A stretch of DNA of 63,260 bases from a virus, in IMG/VR virus record IMGVR_UViG_3300010883_000025, positions 1 through 63,260 of that record; one strand, 5' to 3'. The notes under the pieces are model-generated. The model was not told the DNA's origin and did no database searches. It saw only the letters and a program-made list of their open reading frames with translations. This document shows positions 32,500 through 41,755 of the stretch, in pieces. Within the stretch, counting starts at the first letter, position 1. Each line of letters begins with the position of its first letter. The position numbers and the translations under genes are program-made.

Positions 32500-33449
32500 T
32501 GAATAATAAACCAATTCTATTAATAGACGGCTTAAACTGCTTCTATAGGCATTTTGTCGCTAATCCTTCAATGGGAGAAAATGGTGATCCAATTGGCGGA
32601 ATTATCGGTTTTATGAAAGGTATTCAACTCTTGATAGAGAGGTATGCACCACATGAAGCAATAGTGGTTTGGGAAGGTGGTGGCTCTCCTCGTCGTAGAT
32701 CAATCGACCCAACGTATAAAGGCGGCCGCCGTCCAGAAAAGCTTAACAGGTTTTATTCTGGTGACCTACCAGATACTGTCTCGAACAGAAACGATCAAAT
32801 CCTAAACTTAGTTAGCCTTTTGAGAAAAACAGCGATTCCACAAATATACATTTCTGATTGTGAAGCTGATGATGTTATTGCTAGATTAGCGAACGTTGGC
32901 CTTAAAGATAAAAAGTGCATCATAATTTCTACTGATAAAGATTTCTATCAACTAATAGACGAAAGAATCAGTGTGTGGTCACCAGGAAGCAAAAAAGAGT
33001 GGACTGTTGATAAAGTTCTGCAGGAATTTGGGATACACCCTACAAACTTTTGTTTAGCGCGTTGTTTTGTTGGTGATGGCTCAGACGGACTAAAAGGTGT
33101 CCCTGGAGCTGGGTTTAGAAGTCTAGCAAAGAGGTTCACTAGTTTCAGTAATAAAGAATCTCTAACCGTTTCAGATATACTTACAGAATGTGAGGATCTC
33201 CGGAAACAAAAGCGCTTGAAGCTCTATGATAGCATCATCGATAATGAAGAGATCGTTAATAAAAATTGGAAGCTTATGTATTTGGGACACGGAAACATAT
33301 CAGGCACGCAGGCCAAGAAAGTGGACGAACTGCTAGAAATTTCTGATTCAAAAAGAGATAAGCTTGGATTTATTCGTTCCTTACGAAGCTTGGGAATAAA
33401 AAACTTTGATTATGATAAATTGTTCATGAGTTTACGGACACTGGGGTAG
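32499..33449 (+). CDS. 5'-3' exonuclease / flap endonuclease (FEN family)
   Basis: A 316-residue nuclease of the T4 RNase H/Pol I 5'-nuclease type. Acidic metal sites are visible in ILLIDGLNCFYRH, ISDCEADDVIARLA and IISTDKDFYQLID, and the helix-hairpin-helix-like GDGSDGLKGVPGAGFRSL binds DNA. It removes RNA primers and flaps from lagging-strand fragments. In T4-type phages the FEN is a separate gene, as here, which fits the family A polymerase in this window lacking a 5'-nuclease domain. It overlaps recA by one base and precedes the helicase by six. Confidence 0.9.
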   Translation: MNNKPILLIDGLNCFYRHFVANPSMGENGDPIGGIIGFMKGIQLLIERYAPHEAIVVWEGGGSPRRRSIDPTYKGGRRPEKLNRFYSGDLPDTVSNRNDQILNLVSLLRKTAIPQIYISDCEADDVIARLANVGLKDKKCIIISTDKDFYQLIDERISVWSPGSKKEWTVDKVLQEFGIHPTNFCLARCFVGDGSDGLKGVPGAGFRSLAKRFTSFSNKESLTVSDILTECEDLRKQKRLKLYDSIIDNEEIVNKNWKLMYLGHGNISGTQAKKVDELLEISDSKRDKLGFIRSLRSLGIKNFDYDKLFMSLRTLG

Positions 33450-33455
33450 AAAATA

Positions 33456-34868
33456 ATGAGCGCAGTCGCTAACAGCCATAATATTTTGGAGCAAATACCA
33501 GGCGGTCAATTCCGTCAGTATAACAAGTCTTTTCAAGAAAAGATTTTGCAGGGCCTTTTAACAGACCAACAGTGGGCAACACAGATGGTTGAAGTTATGC
33601 GTCCTGATTTTTTTGAACTTAGATATCTTGAGTATCTTTGTGATAAATACTTCAAATATTTCGTACAGTATAGATGCTTCCCAACTCAGGCGCTATTGAT
33701 TAGTATTATAAAGGACGGTCTAAATGAGGATGGCGATGTACTGTTACGAGATCAGATAGTAAGTTATTTGATAAGAGCAAAAGAGAACCCTCACCCCGGT
33801 GACATAAAGTATGTAAAAGAAAAGTCTTTAGACTTTTGTAAAAGACAAGCTTTCAAGGAGGCTTTAGAAAAATCAGTAGAACTAATTTCCACTGATAACT
33901 TTGAGTCAGTAATCACATTAATGAAGAATGCCGTCTCTATCGGTTTAGCCAATACTGCGGGCCATGATTTTTTCGAAGACATGGAGTCTAGATTTATTGT
34001 GGCCAACCGTTGTGTATGTCCTACTGGGATTCCTCAATTGGATGCAAAGGATATTTTGGCCGGCGGCCTTGGCCGCGGTGAGATCGGAGTTATAACAGCG
34101 AATACAGGCGTAGGAAAATCACATTTCTTGGTTCAAATGGGCGCAAATGCAATGCGCCATGGCAAGAATGTTCTTCACTATACTTTCGAATTAACTGAGC
34201 AGGCAGTCGGTATTAGATATGACTCTAATCTTTGTGGAATTTCTTCATCAGATGTTATAGAGAATAAAGAGACGGTCAAGAAGTACTACGAAGAGCATAA
34301 TAGCGATCTTGGAAGGTTAATCATTAAAGAGTATCCAACTGGGTATCCTTCAGTTACAACTATAAGAAACCATATCGAGAAGTTAGCGCTAAGAGGATTC
34401 AAGCCGAGCGTTTTAGTAATAGATTACGCAGACATTATGCGCTCAACAAGATCTTATGACTCTTTACGTCATGAGCTTAAGCTAATCTACGAAGAGTTAA
34501 GAAACCTTGCAATGGAAATTAGAATTCCTATTTGGACCGCGTCACAAGCGAATAGGGATTCCGCAAATTCTGATATTGTTGGGCTTGAGAACATGGCAGA
34601 AGCGTATGGGAAGGCGATGGTTGCAGATCTAGTGGTATCTATATCTCGAAAAGCGACAGAAAAAGCCACAGGTGCCGGTCGCCTTTTCATTGCAAAAAAT
34701 CGAGCTGGCAAGGATGGAATTGTTTTTCCTATTCACATTGACACCGCACGCTCTACTATTAATGTACTCGATGAAGATATGTCAACATTATCTGAAGCTA
34801 TTAAAGATGATCAGGCAGAAGCAAAGGCTTTAATTAAGAAGAAGTGGGCTGAAATCAAGCGTGTCTAA
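33456..34868 (+). CDS. dnaB: Replicative DNA helicase (DnaB/gp41-like)
   Basis: A 470-residue RecA-fold hexameric helicase. The N-terminal 170 residues are the helical domain (FQEKILQGLLTDQQWATQM). Walker A is ITANTGVGKSH, Walker B is VLVIDYADIM, and IWTASQANRDS is the H3/sensor region of DnaB. It unwinds duplex DNA 5' to 3' on the lagging strand and normally recruits a primase. No primase gene is seen in the window. The sequence is near to T4-type and bacterial DnaB alike. Spacing and orientation put it in one operon with recA. Confidence 0.92.
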   Translation: MSAVANSHNILEQIPGGQFRQYNKSFQEKILQGLLTDQQWATQMVEVMRPDFFELRYLEYLCDKYFKYFVQYRCFPTQALLISIIKDGLNEDGDVLLRDQIVSYLIRAKENPHPGDIKYVKEKSLDFCKRQAFKEALEKSVELISTDNFESVITLMKNAVSIGLANTAGHDFFEDMESRFIVANRCVCPTGIPQLDAKDILAGGLGRGEIGVITANTGVGKSHFLVQMGANAMRHGKNVLHYTFELTEQAVGIRYDSNLCGISSSDVIENKETVKKYYEEHNSDLGRLIIKEYPTGYPSVTTIRNHIEKLALRGFKPSVLVIDYADIMRSTRSYDSLRHELKLIYEELRNLAMEIRIPIWTASQANRDSANSDIVGLENMAEAYGKAMVADLVVSISRKATEKATGAGRLFIAKNRAGKDGIVFPIHIDTARSTINVLDEDMSTLSEAIKDDQAEAKALIKKKWAEIKRV

Positions 34869-34888
34869 AATAAGAACCAGAGGGAAAA

Positions 34889-37399
34889 ATGAATTTTGAT
34901 TATCAGGAAGCGTATACCACATCTTTAGAATATTTTTCTGGCGATGAATTAGCGGCCAATGTAGTCACTACGAAATATCTTTTAACAGATAGCGAAGGAA
35001 ACTATCTGGAAAAGTCTCCTCGTGATATGCACATAAGGATCGCGACAGAGCTTCATCGCATAGAAAGTACTTATCCAAACCCGCTGTCCTACGATCAAAT
35101 TTTTGAATTAATCGATGGGTTTAAGTATGTAATTCCACAAGGCTCTCCAATGTCTGGTATTGGTAATACTCACCGAATACAGTCTTTGTCTAATTGTTTT
35201 GTTATACCTGCCCCGGAAGATAGCTACGGCGGAATTCTAAAAACAGACCAGGAACTAGTTCAAATTGCAAAGCGCCGCGGCGGTGTTGGTTTTGACCTTA
35301 GCACAATTCGACCCAAGGGTCTTACAACAGCCAACGCAGCAAGAACGACAGACGGCATTGAAGTTTTCATGGACAGGTTTTCTAATTCCTGTCGTGAAGT
35401 CGCCCAAGGCGGTCGCCGTGGAGCGCTAATGCTGACTATTTCTATACACCATCCTCAGATAAGAGACTTTATAAAAATCAAACAGGATTTGTCTAGGGTA
35501 ACTGGCGCGAATATTTCTATTCGTGTTTCTGACGAATTCATGAACGCTGTTAAGAATGATTCAAATGTTGAATTACGATGGCCTATTAATTCTTCCCAGC
35601 CCATGATAAGTGAGCATACATCAGCGCGCTCTATTTGGCATGAAATAATCGAAGGAGCCCACAGCGCCGCAGAACCTGGCGTATTATTTTGGGATACTGC
35701 AAAAAGCATGACACCTTCTGACATTTATACTGATGAAGGTTTTGGTTCTGTTTCAACAAACCCTTGCGGTGAAATTATTCTTTCGCCGTATGATAGCTGT
35801 CGCCTCATGCTTTTGAACCTTACAAGCTTTATCGACAACCCATGGACAAAAAAAGCAGCGTTTAATTTTGAGAAGTATTCAGATGTAGTGTGCAAGGCGC
35901 AGCGTCTTATGGATGACATGATCGATCTAGAGATTGAGCAAGTAGATAAGATTATTGAAAAGATCAACAAGGATCCTGAGTCTCATGAAGTAAAGCAAAT
36001 AGAGCTTAACCTATGGGAGAATATAAGATCTCAAGCTGTTCTTGGTAGAAGAACGGGACTAGGAATAACAGGTTTAGGCGATGCTCTTGCTATGGTAGGT
36101 ATAAGGTATGGCTCTAGTAAAAGCATCAAATTAACAGAAGAAATATACAAGCAGCTGTCTCTAAATGCTTATCGTTCTTCTATCATAATGGCGAAAGAAC
36201 GCGGAGCGTTTGGGGTCCATAATGCAAAGAAAGAAAAAGACCACCCATTCTTAACAAGAATTTGGGAAGCTAATCCTGAACTAGAAGATATGAATAAGAA
36301 GTATGGACGCCGTAATATAGCTTTGACTACTACTGCTCCAGCTGGTTCGGTATCTGTTCTAACTCAAACGACTTCAGGAATTGAGCCAGCGTTTATGCTT
36401 CACTATACACGCAGAAAGAAATTAACAGGCCAAGACACTGACGGTCGTGTCGATTTTATAGATGACTCTGGTGACAAGTGGCAAGAATACCAGGTTTATC
36501 ACCACGGATTTAAGAAGTGGCTGGACTCAACCTCATCAGACTGTGAATGGGATAAGGACGACTTAGCTGCTGCTGTTTCACATAGTCCGTATGCTGATGC
36601 AACTGCTAATGAGATTGATTGGGTGTCAAAAGTAAAGATGCAGGCAGCTGCTCAAAAATGGGTTTGTCATGCTATTTCTAATACAACAAATCTTCCTCAA
36701 GATGCAGACGTAGAAACTGTTAAGCAAGTGTATATGAAAGGATGGGAGCTTGGTTGTAAGGGTGTAACTGTCTATAGAGACGGAAGCCGTACAGGCGTTC
36801 TGGTATCAACAAACAACAAAAGCCAAGATCCCAGACAGTCCGCGGAAATTACTACAAGGTCTGCTCCAAAAAGACCAGAAGAAATGACATGTGATATTCA
36901 TCAAGCAAACATTAAGGGCGAGGCATGGACAATTTTAATTGGTCTAATGGCTGGTAAGCCCTACGAAGTTATCGGAGGACTATCTGAATATGTAGAGATT
37001 CCTCGAAAATATCAGACTGGTAAGATTCGTCGCCGATCAAGAAAGTCTGTTAATTCCAAATATGATTTGATTGTAGGTACAAATGGCGATGAATTTATTA
37101 TTAAAGATATTGTAAGAGTATTTGACAATCCAAACCACTCTGCATTTACTCGGACTATATCTCTTGCACTCCGTCACGGTGTTCCAGTACAGTACATGGT
37201 GGAACAATTGCAAAAAGATAAAGATGCCGACCTATTTAGTTTTGCTAAGGTAACAGCTCGGTGTCTGAAAAAGTATATCGCAGATGGTACGAAGGCAAGT
37301 AACGGAGTATTTGATACAGCTTGTTGCGATAGCCCAAACATAATATATCAAGAGGGTTGCGCAACTTGTAATAATTGCGGTATGGCAAAATGTGGATAA
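34889..37399 (+). CDS. nrdJ: Class II (adenosylcobalamin-dependent) ribonucleotide reductase
   Basis: An 836-residue enzyme reducing ribonucleotides for phage DNA synthesis. SLSNCFV holds the first active-site Cys, NPCGEIILSPYDSCRL the NPCGE radical/substrate loop and second Cys. The C-terminal CCDSPNIIYQEGCATCNNC supplies the thiols that re-reduce the active site. The segment from about residue 640 (KPYEVIGGLSEYVEIP) is the usual C-terminal domain of NrdJ. No small subunit gene (nrdB) is present, which fits the B12 class. Activity therefore needs cobalamin from the host or medium and works with or without oxygen. SD AGAGGG precedes the ATG. Confidence 0.9.
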   Translation: MNFDYQEAYTTSLEYFSGDELAANVVTTKYLLTDSEGNYLEKSPRDMHIRIATELHRIESTYPNPLSYDQIFELIDGFKYVIPQGSPMSGIGNTHRIQSLSNCFVIPAPEDSYGGILKTDQELVQIAKRRGGVGFDLSTIRPKGLTTANAARTTDGIEVFMDRFSNSCREVAQGGRRGALMLTISIHHPQIRDFIKIKQDLSRVTGANISIRVSDEFMNAVKNDSNVELRWPINSSQPMISEHTSARSIWHEIIEGAHSAAEPGVLFWDTAKSMTPSDIYTDEGFGSVSTNPCGEIILSPYDSCRLMLLNLTSFIDNPWTKKAAFNFEKYSDVVCKAQRLMDDMIDLEIEQVDKIIEKINKDPESHEVKQIELNLWENIRSQAVLGRRTGLGITGLGDALAMVGIRYGSSKSIKLTEEIYKQLSLNAYRSSIIMAKERGAFGVHNAKKEKDHPFLTRIWEANPELEDMNKKYGRRNIALTTTAPAGSVSVLTQTTSGIEPAFMLHYTRRKKLTGQDTDGRVDFIDDSGDKWQEYQVYHHGFKKWLDSTSSDCEWDKDDLAAAVSHSPYADATANEIDWVSKVKMQAAAQKWVCHAISNTTNLPQDADVETVKQVYMKGWELGCKGVTVYRDGSRTGVLVSTNNKSQDPRQSAEITTRSAPKRPEEMTCDIHQANIKGEAWTILIGLMAGKPYEVIGGLSEYVEIPRKYQTGKIRRRSRKSVNSKYDLIVGTNGDEFIIKDIVRVFDNPNHSAFTRTISLALRHGVPVQYMVEQLQKDKDADLFSFAKVTARCLKKYIADGTKASNGVFDTACCDSPNIIYQEGCATCNNCGMAKCG

Positions 37400-37423
37400 A
37401 TCAAAAAATTTACGGGAGTAAAA

Positions 37424-38026
37424 ATGCATTGGACGTCTGAGATAGATCCGAAGATAAAAGAATTAGAGCTGAGAAAGCAACCAGTCATAATAAGGGTAAA
37501 TAAGTTTGACGAGGAGTCAGCTAAGAAGTTCTCACTTGAGATCGCTGCTGCTCATAACACTGGTCAAAAAATAATACCAGTTATAATCGATTCTTACGGT
37601 GGACAAGTCTATAGTTTAATGAGCATGATTAGTGCAATCAAGCATGCAGAGATTCCTGTAGCGACAATCGTAGAAGGAAAAGCTATGTCTTGTGGCGCAA
37701 TTCTTTTTTCGTTTGGGGCACAAGGGTATAGATTCATGGACCCTGATGCAACACTTATGATTCATGATGTGTCTAGTATGGATTTTGGGAAAGTTGAAGA
37801 ATTAAAAGCCAGCGCTTCCGAGGCAGACAGACTAAACAGCAAAGTTTATTCGATGATGGCGCAAAATTGCGCAAAGAAAGATGATTACTTTCTTAAAATT
37901 GTTGATAAGAAAAAGCATGCTGACTGGTTCTTAGACGCTGCTGAGTCAAAGAAGCACGGTCTTGCAAATCAATTAAGGGTTCCAAAAATAGCTATAAAAG
38001 TAACTGTTGATATTGATTTTGAATAG
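37424..38026 (+). CDS. clpP: ClpP-like serine protease
   Basis: A 200-residue protein with the ClpP/crotonase fold. IIPVIIDSYGGQVYS is the oxyanion-type 'DSYGG' region, EGKAMSCGAILFSFGAQGYRF holds the nucleophile Ser in the place of ClpP's 'ASMGA', and TLMIHDVS holds the catalytic His. The Cys next to that Ser is unusual. ClpP needs an unfoldase partner; none is seen here, so it may use host ClpX/ClpA, act alone, or serve phage protein maturation. T4-type heads normally use gp21, so a role as prohead protease is less likely but not excluded. Confidence 0.8.
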   Translation: MHWTSEIDPKIKELELRKQPVIIRVNKFDEESAKKFSLEIAAAHNTGQKIIPVIIDSYGGQVYSLMSMISAIKHAEIPVATIVEGKAMSCGAILFSFGAQGYRFMDPDATLMIHDVSSMDFGKVEELKASASEADRLNSKVYSMMAQNCAKKDDYFLKIVDKKKHADWFLDAAESKKHGLANQLRVPKIAIKVTVDIDFE

Positions 38027-38034
38027 GTAAGCCA

Positions 38035-38949
38035 ATGGCTATTGATAAAGTATTCTATAATAAAAGTTCTGCTGATTCTCTTGGATGGACTCCTGAATGG
38101 TTCGGTGTAAAGTACCATGACGAGAAACTTGTAAGCGCAATTAGAAAATGGCAAAAAGATAATGCCATAACAGCTGATGGACTATGCGGTCCATCAACAT
38201 ATCGACGTATTTGGACATCACGAGATTCAAAGATAAGCGATTACATTCATACATGTCCAAAAGAAAAAGACCAAAGCTATATTATCTGCAATGGAAAAAC
38301 ACAAACTATCGATTGGCCAAATGTAGTATTATGGGACGAGGAAAGTGGCTACAAATCAAAGCCTGGGACCTATTACGACTATTCAGGCAAAAAAGATCGC
38401 GATGTAAAAATGTTTGTCAACCATTGGGATGTTTGTCTTAGCTCTGAGTCTTGTGCAAAGGTCTTAAATAACCGAGGGATATCTGTCCATTTTTTAATCG
38501 ATAATGACGGAACAATTTATCAGATGTTAGATACTCAACATGGGGCCTGGCACGCTGGATCAGTGAACAGTTGCTCAATCGGTGTGGAGATCACGAATGC
38601 TTATTATCCCAAATATCAGTCATGGTATGTTAAAAATGGTTTCGGTGAGCGGCCCCTTATTGAAGACGCTTGGGTTCGTGGCAATAAATTGGATCCCTTT
38701 TTAGGATTTTATTCTATTCAACTTGAGGCCCTTAAGACTCTTTGGTCTGCGATTCATAAGCGATACAACATTCCGCTTCAAGCACCAGAGTCGGGGAATG
38801 ATGAATTTATGACAAGCAGCGAGTACGAGCCAGATGTTTATAAGAAAAAGTACAATGGGTTTGTTAGCCATTATCATCAGAGCAAGCAAAAGATTGACTG
38901 CGCAAATTTAGACATTGTTAAAATGCTTAAAGAGCTGAAGGGGGGTTAG
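38035..38949 (+). CDS. Endolysin: N-acetylmuramoyl-L-alanine amidase with PG-binding domain
   Basis: A 304-residue lytic enzyme. Residues about 30-60 (LVSAIRKWQKDNAITADGLC) are a peptidoglycan-binding type 1 domain. Residues about 120-285 are an Amidase_2 domain with zinc-ligand candidates in MFVNHWDV (His), and VSHYHQSKQKIDC (His and Cys). GTIYQMLDTQHGAWHAGSVN is the usual substrate groove segment. It cuts the bond between MurNAc and L-Ala. There is no signal peptide, so it needs a holin; a two-TM holin candidate lies far away at 58962. It is placed between protease and glutamine synthetase genes. Confidence 0.88.
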   Translation: MAIDKVFYNKSSADSLGWTPEWFGVKYHDEKLVSAIRKWQKDNAITADGLCGPSTYRRIWTSRDSKISDYIHTCPKEKDQSYIICNGKTQTIDWPNVVLWDEESGYKSKPGTYYDYSGKKDRDVKMFVNHWDVCLSSESCAKVLNNRGISVHFLIDNDGTIYQMLDTQHGAWHAGSVNSCSIGVEITNAYYPKYQSWYVKNGFGERPLIEDAWVRGNKLDPFLGFYSIQLEALKTLWSAIHKRYNIPLQAPESGNDEFMTSSEYEPDVYKKKYNGFVSHYHQSKQKIDCANLDIVKMLKELKGG

Positions 38950-39960
38950 GTGTTAGTTCATTTAGATTACATTTGGGTGGATGGGTTTGAGCATCCATCA
39001 ATAAGGTCAAAAACAAAAGCAAGGGTTCTAACACCTGATGAAAATGGAGAAGTTCAATTGGACATTCCTGAATGGAATTTCGACGGTTCTTCAACGGGTC
39101 AAGCCGATACAGGGGAGTCTGAAAGGATACTGAAGCCAAAATCGATGTACCAAATTGCAGACAACCATTATGTCACCTTGTGCGAAGTATGTATGCCAGA
39201 TGCCGATCGTACCCCTCACCACTCAAATTATCGCGCTAAATTAAGAGAAGCAGTGGAAGAAACAGAGTCCACCAAAGAAATGTGGGTTGGGTTTGAACAA
39301 GAATATTTCTTTACGTCTGGTGGGAAGAATGTATTTTGGCCAGACAATGGAGAACCGGTTAAGGATTCTCGCTACTACTGTTCTTCTGGTGGTAGCGTAA
39401 AATACAGGAAATTGGTACGTGAGCATGCTTCTTTTTGTAACCAGGTAGGAGTAAGAGTTGTAGGGTATAATGCAGAAGTTGCACCTGGACAATGGGAATA
39501 CCAATGTTTTGGAGAAGATCCTGTCTCTGCATCTGATTCGCTATGGGTTAGTCGATATGTCTTAGAGCTTATGACAGAGGATGTTGAGCTTGGTATCGAC
39601 TGGAACCCAAAGCCACATCCTGGGTGGAATGGCTCTGGATGCCATGCTAACTTTTCTACAAAAAAAATGAGAGAAGAGGGTGGCGAAGAAGAGTTCCACC
39701 GGATTATTTCAAATATGGAGGCTCGTCATAATGAATCGATCTCCGAGTATGGGGAAGATAATGGCTTACGTCTAACAGGCGGATTCGAGACAGCTTCACT
39801 TAACCATTTTACTTATGGCATCGCGTCTCGAGATACATCTGTAAGAATACCAAACACAGTTATAGAAAATGACTGGAAAGGGTATCTCGAAGACCGCCGA
39901 CCATCATCAGGTTGTGACCCTTATCGTGTCGCATTACAGCTCTGCAAATTTGTTAAGTAG
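38950..39960 (+). CDS. glnII: Glutamine synthetase, type II (eukaryotic-like GSII)
   Basis: A 336-residue full-length GSII, joining ammonia to glutamate with ATP. Signature segments are all present: WNFDGSSTGQA, VGFEQEYFF, GYNAEVAPGQWEYQ, GSGCHANFST, GIASRDTSVRIP and LEDRRPSSGCDPY, covering the ammonium, metal and ATP sites. GTG at 38950 is the start, with SD AAGGGGGG and the upstream stop at 38947-38949. GSII occurs in eukaryotes and some bacteria such as rhizobia and actinomycetes, so transfer from a host is likely. In infection it could raise glutamine for nucleotide synthesis. The Tyr adenylylated in GSI is not part of GSII, so this copy would escape that control. Confidence 0.93.
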   Translation: MLVHLDYIWVDGFEHPSIRSKTKARVLTPDENGEVQLDIPEWNFDGSSTGQADTGESERILKPKSMYQIADNHYVTLCEVCMPDADRTPHHSNYRAKLREAVEETESTKEMWVGFEQEYFFTSGGKNVFWPDNGEPVKDSRYYCSSGGSVKYRKLVREHASFCNQVGVRVVGYNAEVAPGQWEYQCFGEDPVSASDSLWVSRYVLELMTEDVELGIDWNPKPHPGWNGSGCHANFSTKKMREEGGEEEFHRIISNMEARHNESISEYGEDNGLRLTGGFETASLNHFTYGIASRDTSVRIPNTVIENDWKGYLEDRRPSSGCDPYRVALQLCKFVK

Positions 39961-39968
39961 TAATTACT

Positions 39969-40400
39969 ATGATGCAACTTATTTCAACACATATCTGTAA
40001 AGGTCAGAACATCGGCGTTCACGGTAACCTATTCGGTGGGGTGATGCTTGCATGGTTAGATGAAGCCGGTGCTGCATTTACCGCCCAAGTATGTGGCTCA
40101 CCACGAATGGTAACGAAGTGCATCTCTGAAGTGGTATTTGACAAGCCTGTACGACCAGGACAAATCATTAAGATCTATGCAGATGTACACAGGATTGGGT
40201 CAACATCAATAACTGTAAATATGCAAGCAAGGCGCCACAGCGTCGTTAACGGTTCTCAGCGTTTGGTTTGTTCAGTTGAGATGACATTCGTTAGAATAGA
40301 TGGTGACGGCGAACCGGTACCTATTCTTAATATAAAGACAGAATACAAAGATAAGAAAACGAAAAATGAAGAAGAAGTCAGAAAAGACATGGAGTATTAG
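39969..40400 (+). CDS. Hotdog-fold acyl-CoA thioesterase (YciA-like)
   Basis: A 143-residue protein with the acyl-CoA hydrolase pattern: HGNLFGGVMLAWLDEAGAAF holds the Asp of the active site on the hotdog helix, then RMVTKCISEVVFDKPVRPGQ and GSTSITVNMQARRH. Members hydrolyse fatty acyl-CoA, freeing CoA. The C-terminus (KDKKTKNEEEVRKDMEY) is a charged tail. Two ATGs in tandem (39969 and 39972) are possible starts and no clear SD is seen. A thioesterase is unusual for a phage; it might alter membrane lipids or the acyl-CoA pool. It lies between glnII and thyX without gaps. Confidence 0.8.
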   Translation: MMQLISTHICKGQNIGVHGNLFGGVMLAWLDEAGAAFTAQVCGSPRMVTKCISEVVFDKPVRPGQIIKIYADVHRIGSTSITVNMQARRHSVVNGSQRLVCSVEMTFVRIDGDGEPVPILNIKTEYKDKKTKNEEEVRKDMEY

Positions 40401-41108
40401 GTGAAAAGAATTGAGGTTTATAATGACGGTATTGGTGCCGTTGAGTACGTCGCATCCATGGGATCCGATCTAACAGTTGTAAACAGCGCTAGAGTCTCAT
40501 TTGGAAAGACTAAGGAAGAACTAGATGGAAAAGATAAAAAGCTTATTCGCTATCTTATTAATCATAGGCACACATCTACACTAGAGCATAATGTCATTAC
40601 ATTTCGTTTTATTGTACCCTTATTTGTACGTAGCCAGCACCATCGTCATAGAACATGGTCTTATAACGAAATCTCTCGTCGATACACCGACGTTGATATC
40701 CGTTTTTACGAGCCCAAGGAATTTAGAACCCAGCACAAGTCGAATCGACAGGCATCAAATATCGAAAAGAAGATTGATCCAGTCATCATTCCAGACCTCT
40801 CTGATACAGATATGGGACTCACTGCATCTCATTGTGTCGAACAACACCATAAGCTCTCTATGGGACTGTATAACAACCTGATGAAAGCAGGTGTATGTCG
40901 AGAACAAGCTCGAGGTGTGTTACCTCAAAATCTTTATTCAGAATATTATGGGACTGTAAATCTTAATAATTTACTTAAGTTTATAGGGTTACGTATGCAC
41001 GAGGGTGCGCAGTGGGAAATCCAGCAAATAGCCAGTGCGTGTCTTGAAATCGCAGAAGAAATCTGGCCTGAGACTATTACTGCTTATCGAGAAAATCGTA
41101 AGCTTTGA
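40401..41108 (+). CDS. thyX: Flavin-dependent thymidylate synthase
   Basis: A 235-residue ThyX. The signature RHR-x7-S is RHRTWSYNEIS, and LIRYLINHRHTSTLEHNVIT and GVCREQARGVLP are the other family blocks that bind FAD and dUMP. It makes dTMP from dUMP using methylene-tetrahydrofolate and NADPH, and leaves tetrahydrofolate. The start is GTG at 40401, directly after the thioesterase stop. The window also holds a ThyA-fold gene (47396). Because ThyX already covers dTMP synthesis, that second enzyme is free to have another role. Confidence 0.95.
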   Translation: MKRIEVYNDGIGAVEYVASMGSDLTVVNSARVSFGKTKEELDGKDKKLIRYLINHRHTSTLEHNVITFRFIVPLFVRSQHHRHRTWSYNEISRRYTDVDIRFYEPKEFRTQHKSNRQASNIEKKIDPVIIPDLSDTDMGLTASHCVEQHHKLSMGLYNNLMKAGVCREQARGVLPQNLYSEYYGTVNLNNLLKFIGLRMHEGAQWEIQQIASACLEIAEEIWPETITAYRENRKL

Positions 41109-41155
41109 GTATACTTAAGAAAGAGTTTGTTGGTCAATATTTTTTTGGAGTTAGT

Positions 41156-41425
41156 ATGGGTGATTCCCCAAATTGTGAGGCGTTTCAGAAGCGCGTCCAG
41201 AAATTACGTTCTCTAAGAGAGCAGCTTTGCGATAAAACTTCTGAGTGGACTTCTGCTTTTGAGGTAAGAGATTTTGTTATCGACGAACTACGAGAGATGC
41301 ACCTTAAATTAAGTGACAATGATTCTGGCGTCACACCAGAGTGGTGCAAAGAAAGGGTAAAACGTATTTTAGATCATATGTGCGCGCTACCAGACGACAC
41401 CACAACTGGAAAAGAAAATGCCTGA
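41156..41425 (+). CDS. Small helical protein of unknown function
   Basis: An 89-residue protein. The ATG at 41156 is chosen because TTGGAG (41145-41150) is a good SD; an upstream in-frame TTG would put that SD inside the gene. The sequence is helical and charged (AFQKRVQKLRSLREQLCDKT, then FEVRDFVIDELREMHLKL) and contains two Cys far apart. No family is recognised. It overlaps the next gene by eight bases and lies in the thyX operon. Confidence 0.6.
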   Translation: MGDSPNCEAFQKRVQKLRSLREQLCDKTSEWTSAFEVRDFVIDELREMHLKLSDNDSGVTPEWCKERVKRILDHMCALPDDTTTGKENA

Positions 41426-41741
41426 AGAGAATAACGGGTGGAGTGAATATTCACGTTTGGTTCTGAAAGAGCTAGAGACGCTAGCAACAAGCATACAGTC
41501 ACTAAACTCTGAGATCCAAGAGCTAAAACAAGAGATAGCCAGAATGAGAGTGAAGGAAGACCGCGTTGATGAACTTCGGGCATGGAAAGATAAAGTTGAT
41601 GAAGTTGCCTCACCCTCCCAAATGCTCGTTAAGTTTAATGAAGTAGATGACTTAAAGCAGTTTAAGACCAAAGCCATAACAATATTTGCAGTAGTTCAGT
41701 TCAGTATGGCATTCTTTGCTTGGGCAATGAAATTCATGTAA
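41418..41741 (+). CDS. Coiled-coil protein with C-terminal membrane anchor (XhlA-like)
   Basis: A 107-residue protein. Residues about 15-60 are a coiled coil (LETLATSIQSLNSEIQELKQ) and the last 22 residues (KAITIFAVVQFSMAFFAWAM) form one membrane segment, with a short Lys-Phe-Met end. This architecture matches the XhlA/haemolysin-type proteins that accompany holins and endolysins in several phages; it lies about 2.5 kb after the endolysin gene. A lysis accessory role is inferred. It is not preceded by a signal peptide, so the coil probably faces the cytoplasm. Confidence 0.6.
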   Translation: MPEENNGWSEYSRLVLKELETLATSIQSLNSEIQELKQEIARMRVKEDRVDELRAWKDKVDEVASPSQMLVKFNEVDDLKQFKTKAITIFAVVQFSMAFFAWAMKFM

Positions 41742-41755
41742 AAAATATGGGAAAC

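Noticed and set aside
37424-38026. ClpP-like gene as the prohead protease
   Set aside because: T4-type heads use gp21 located near the capsid gene, and this gene sits in the metabolic block; the idea is kept only as an outside possibility.
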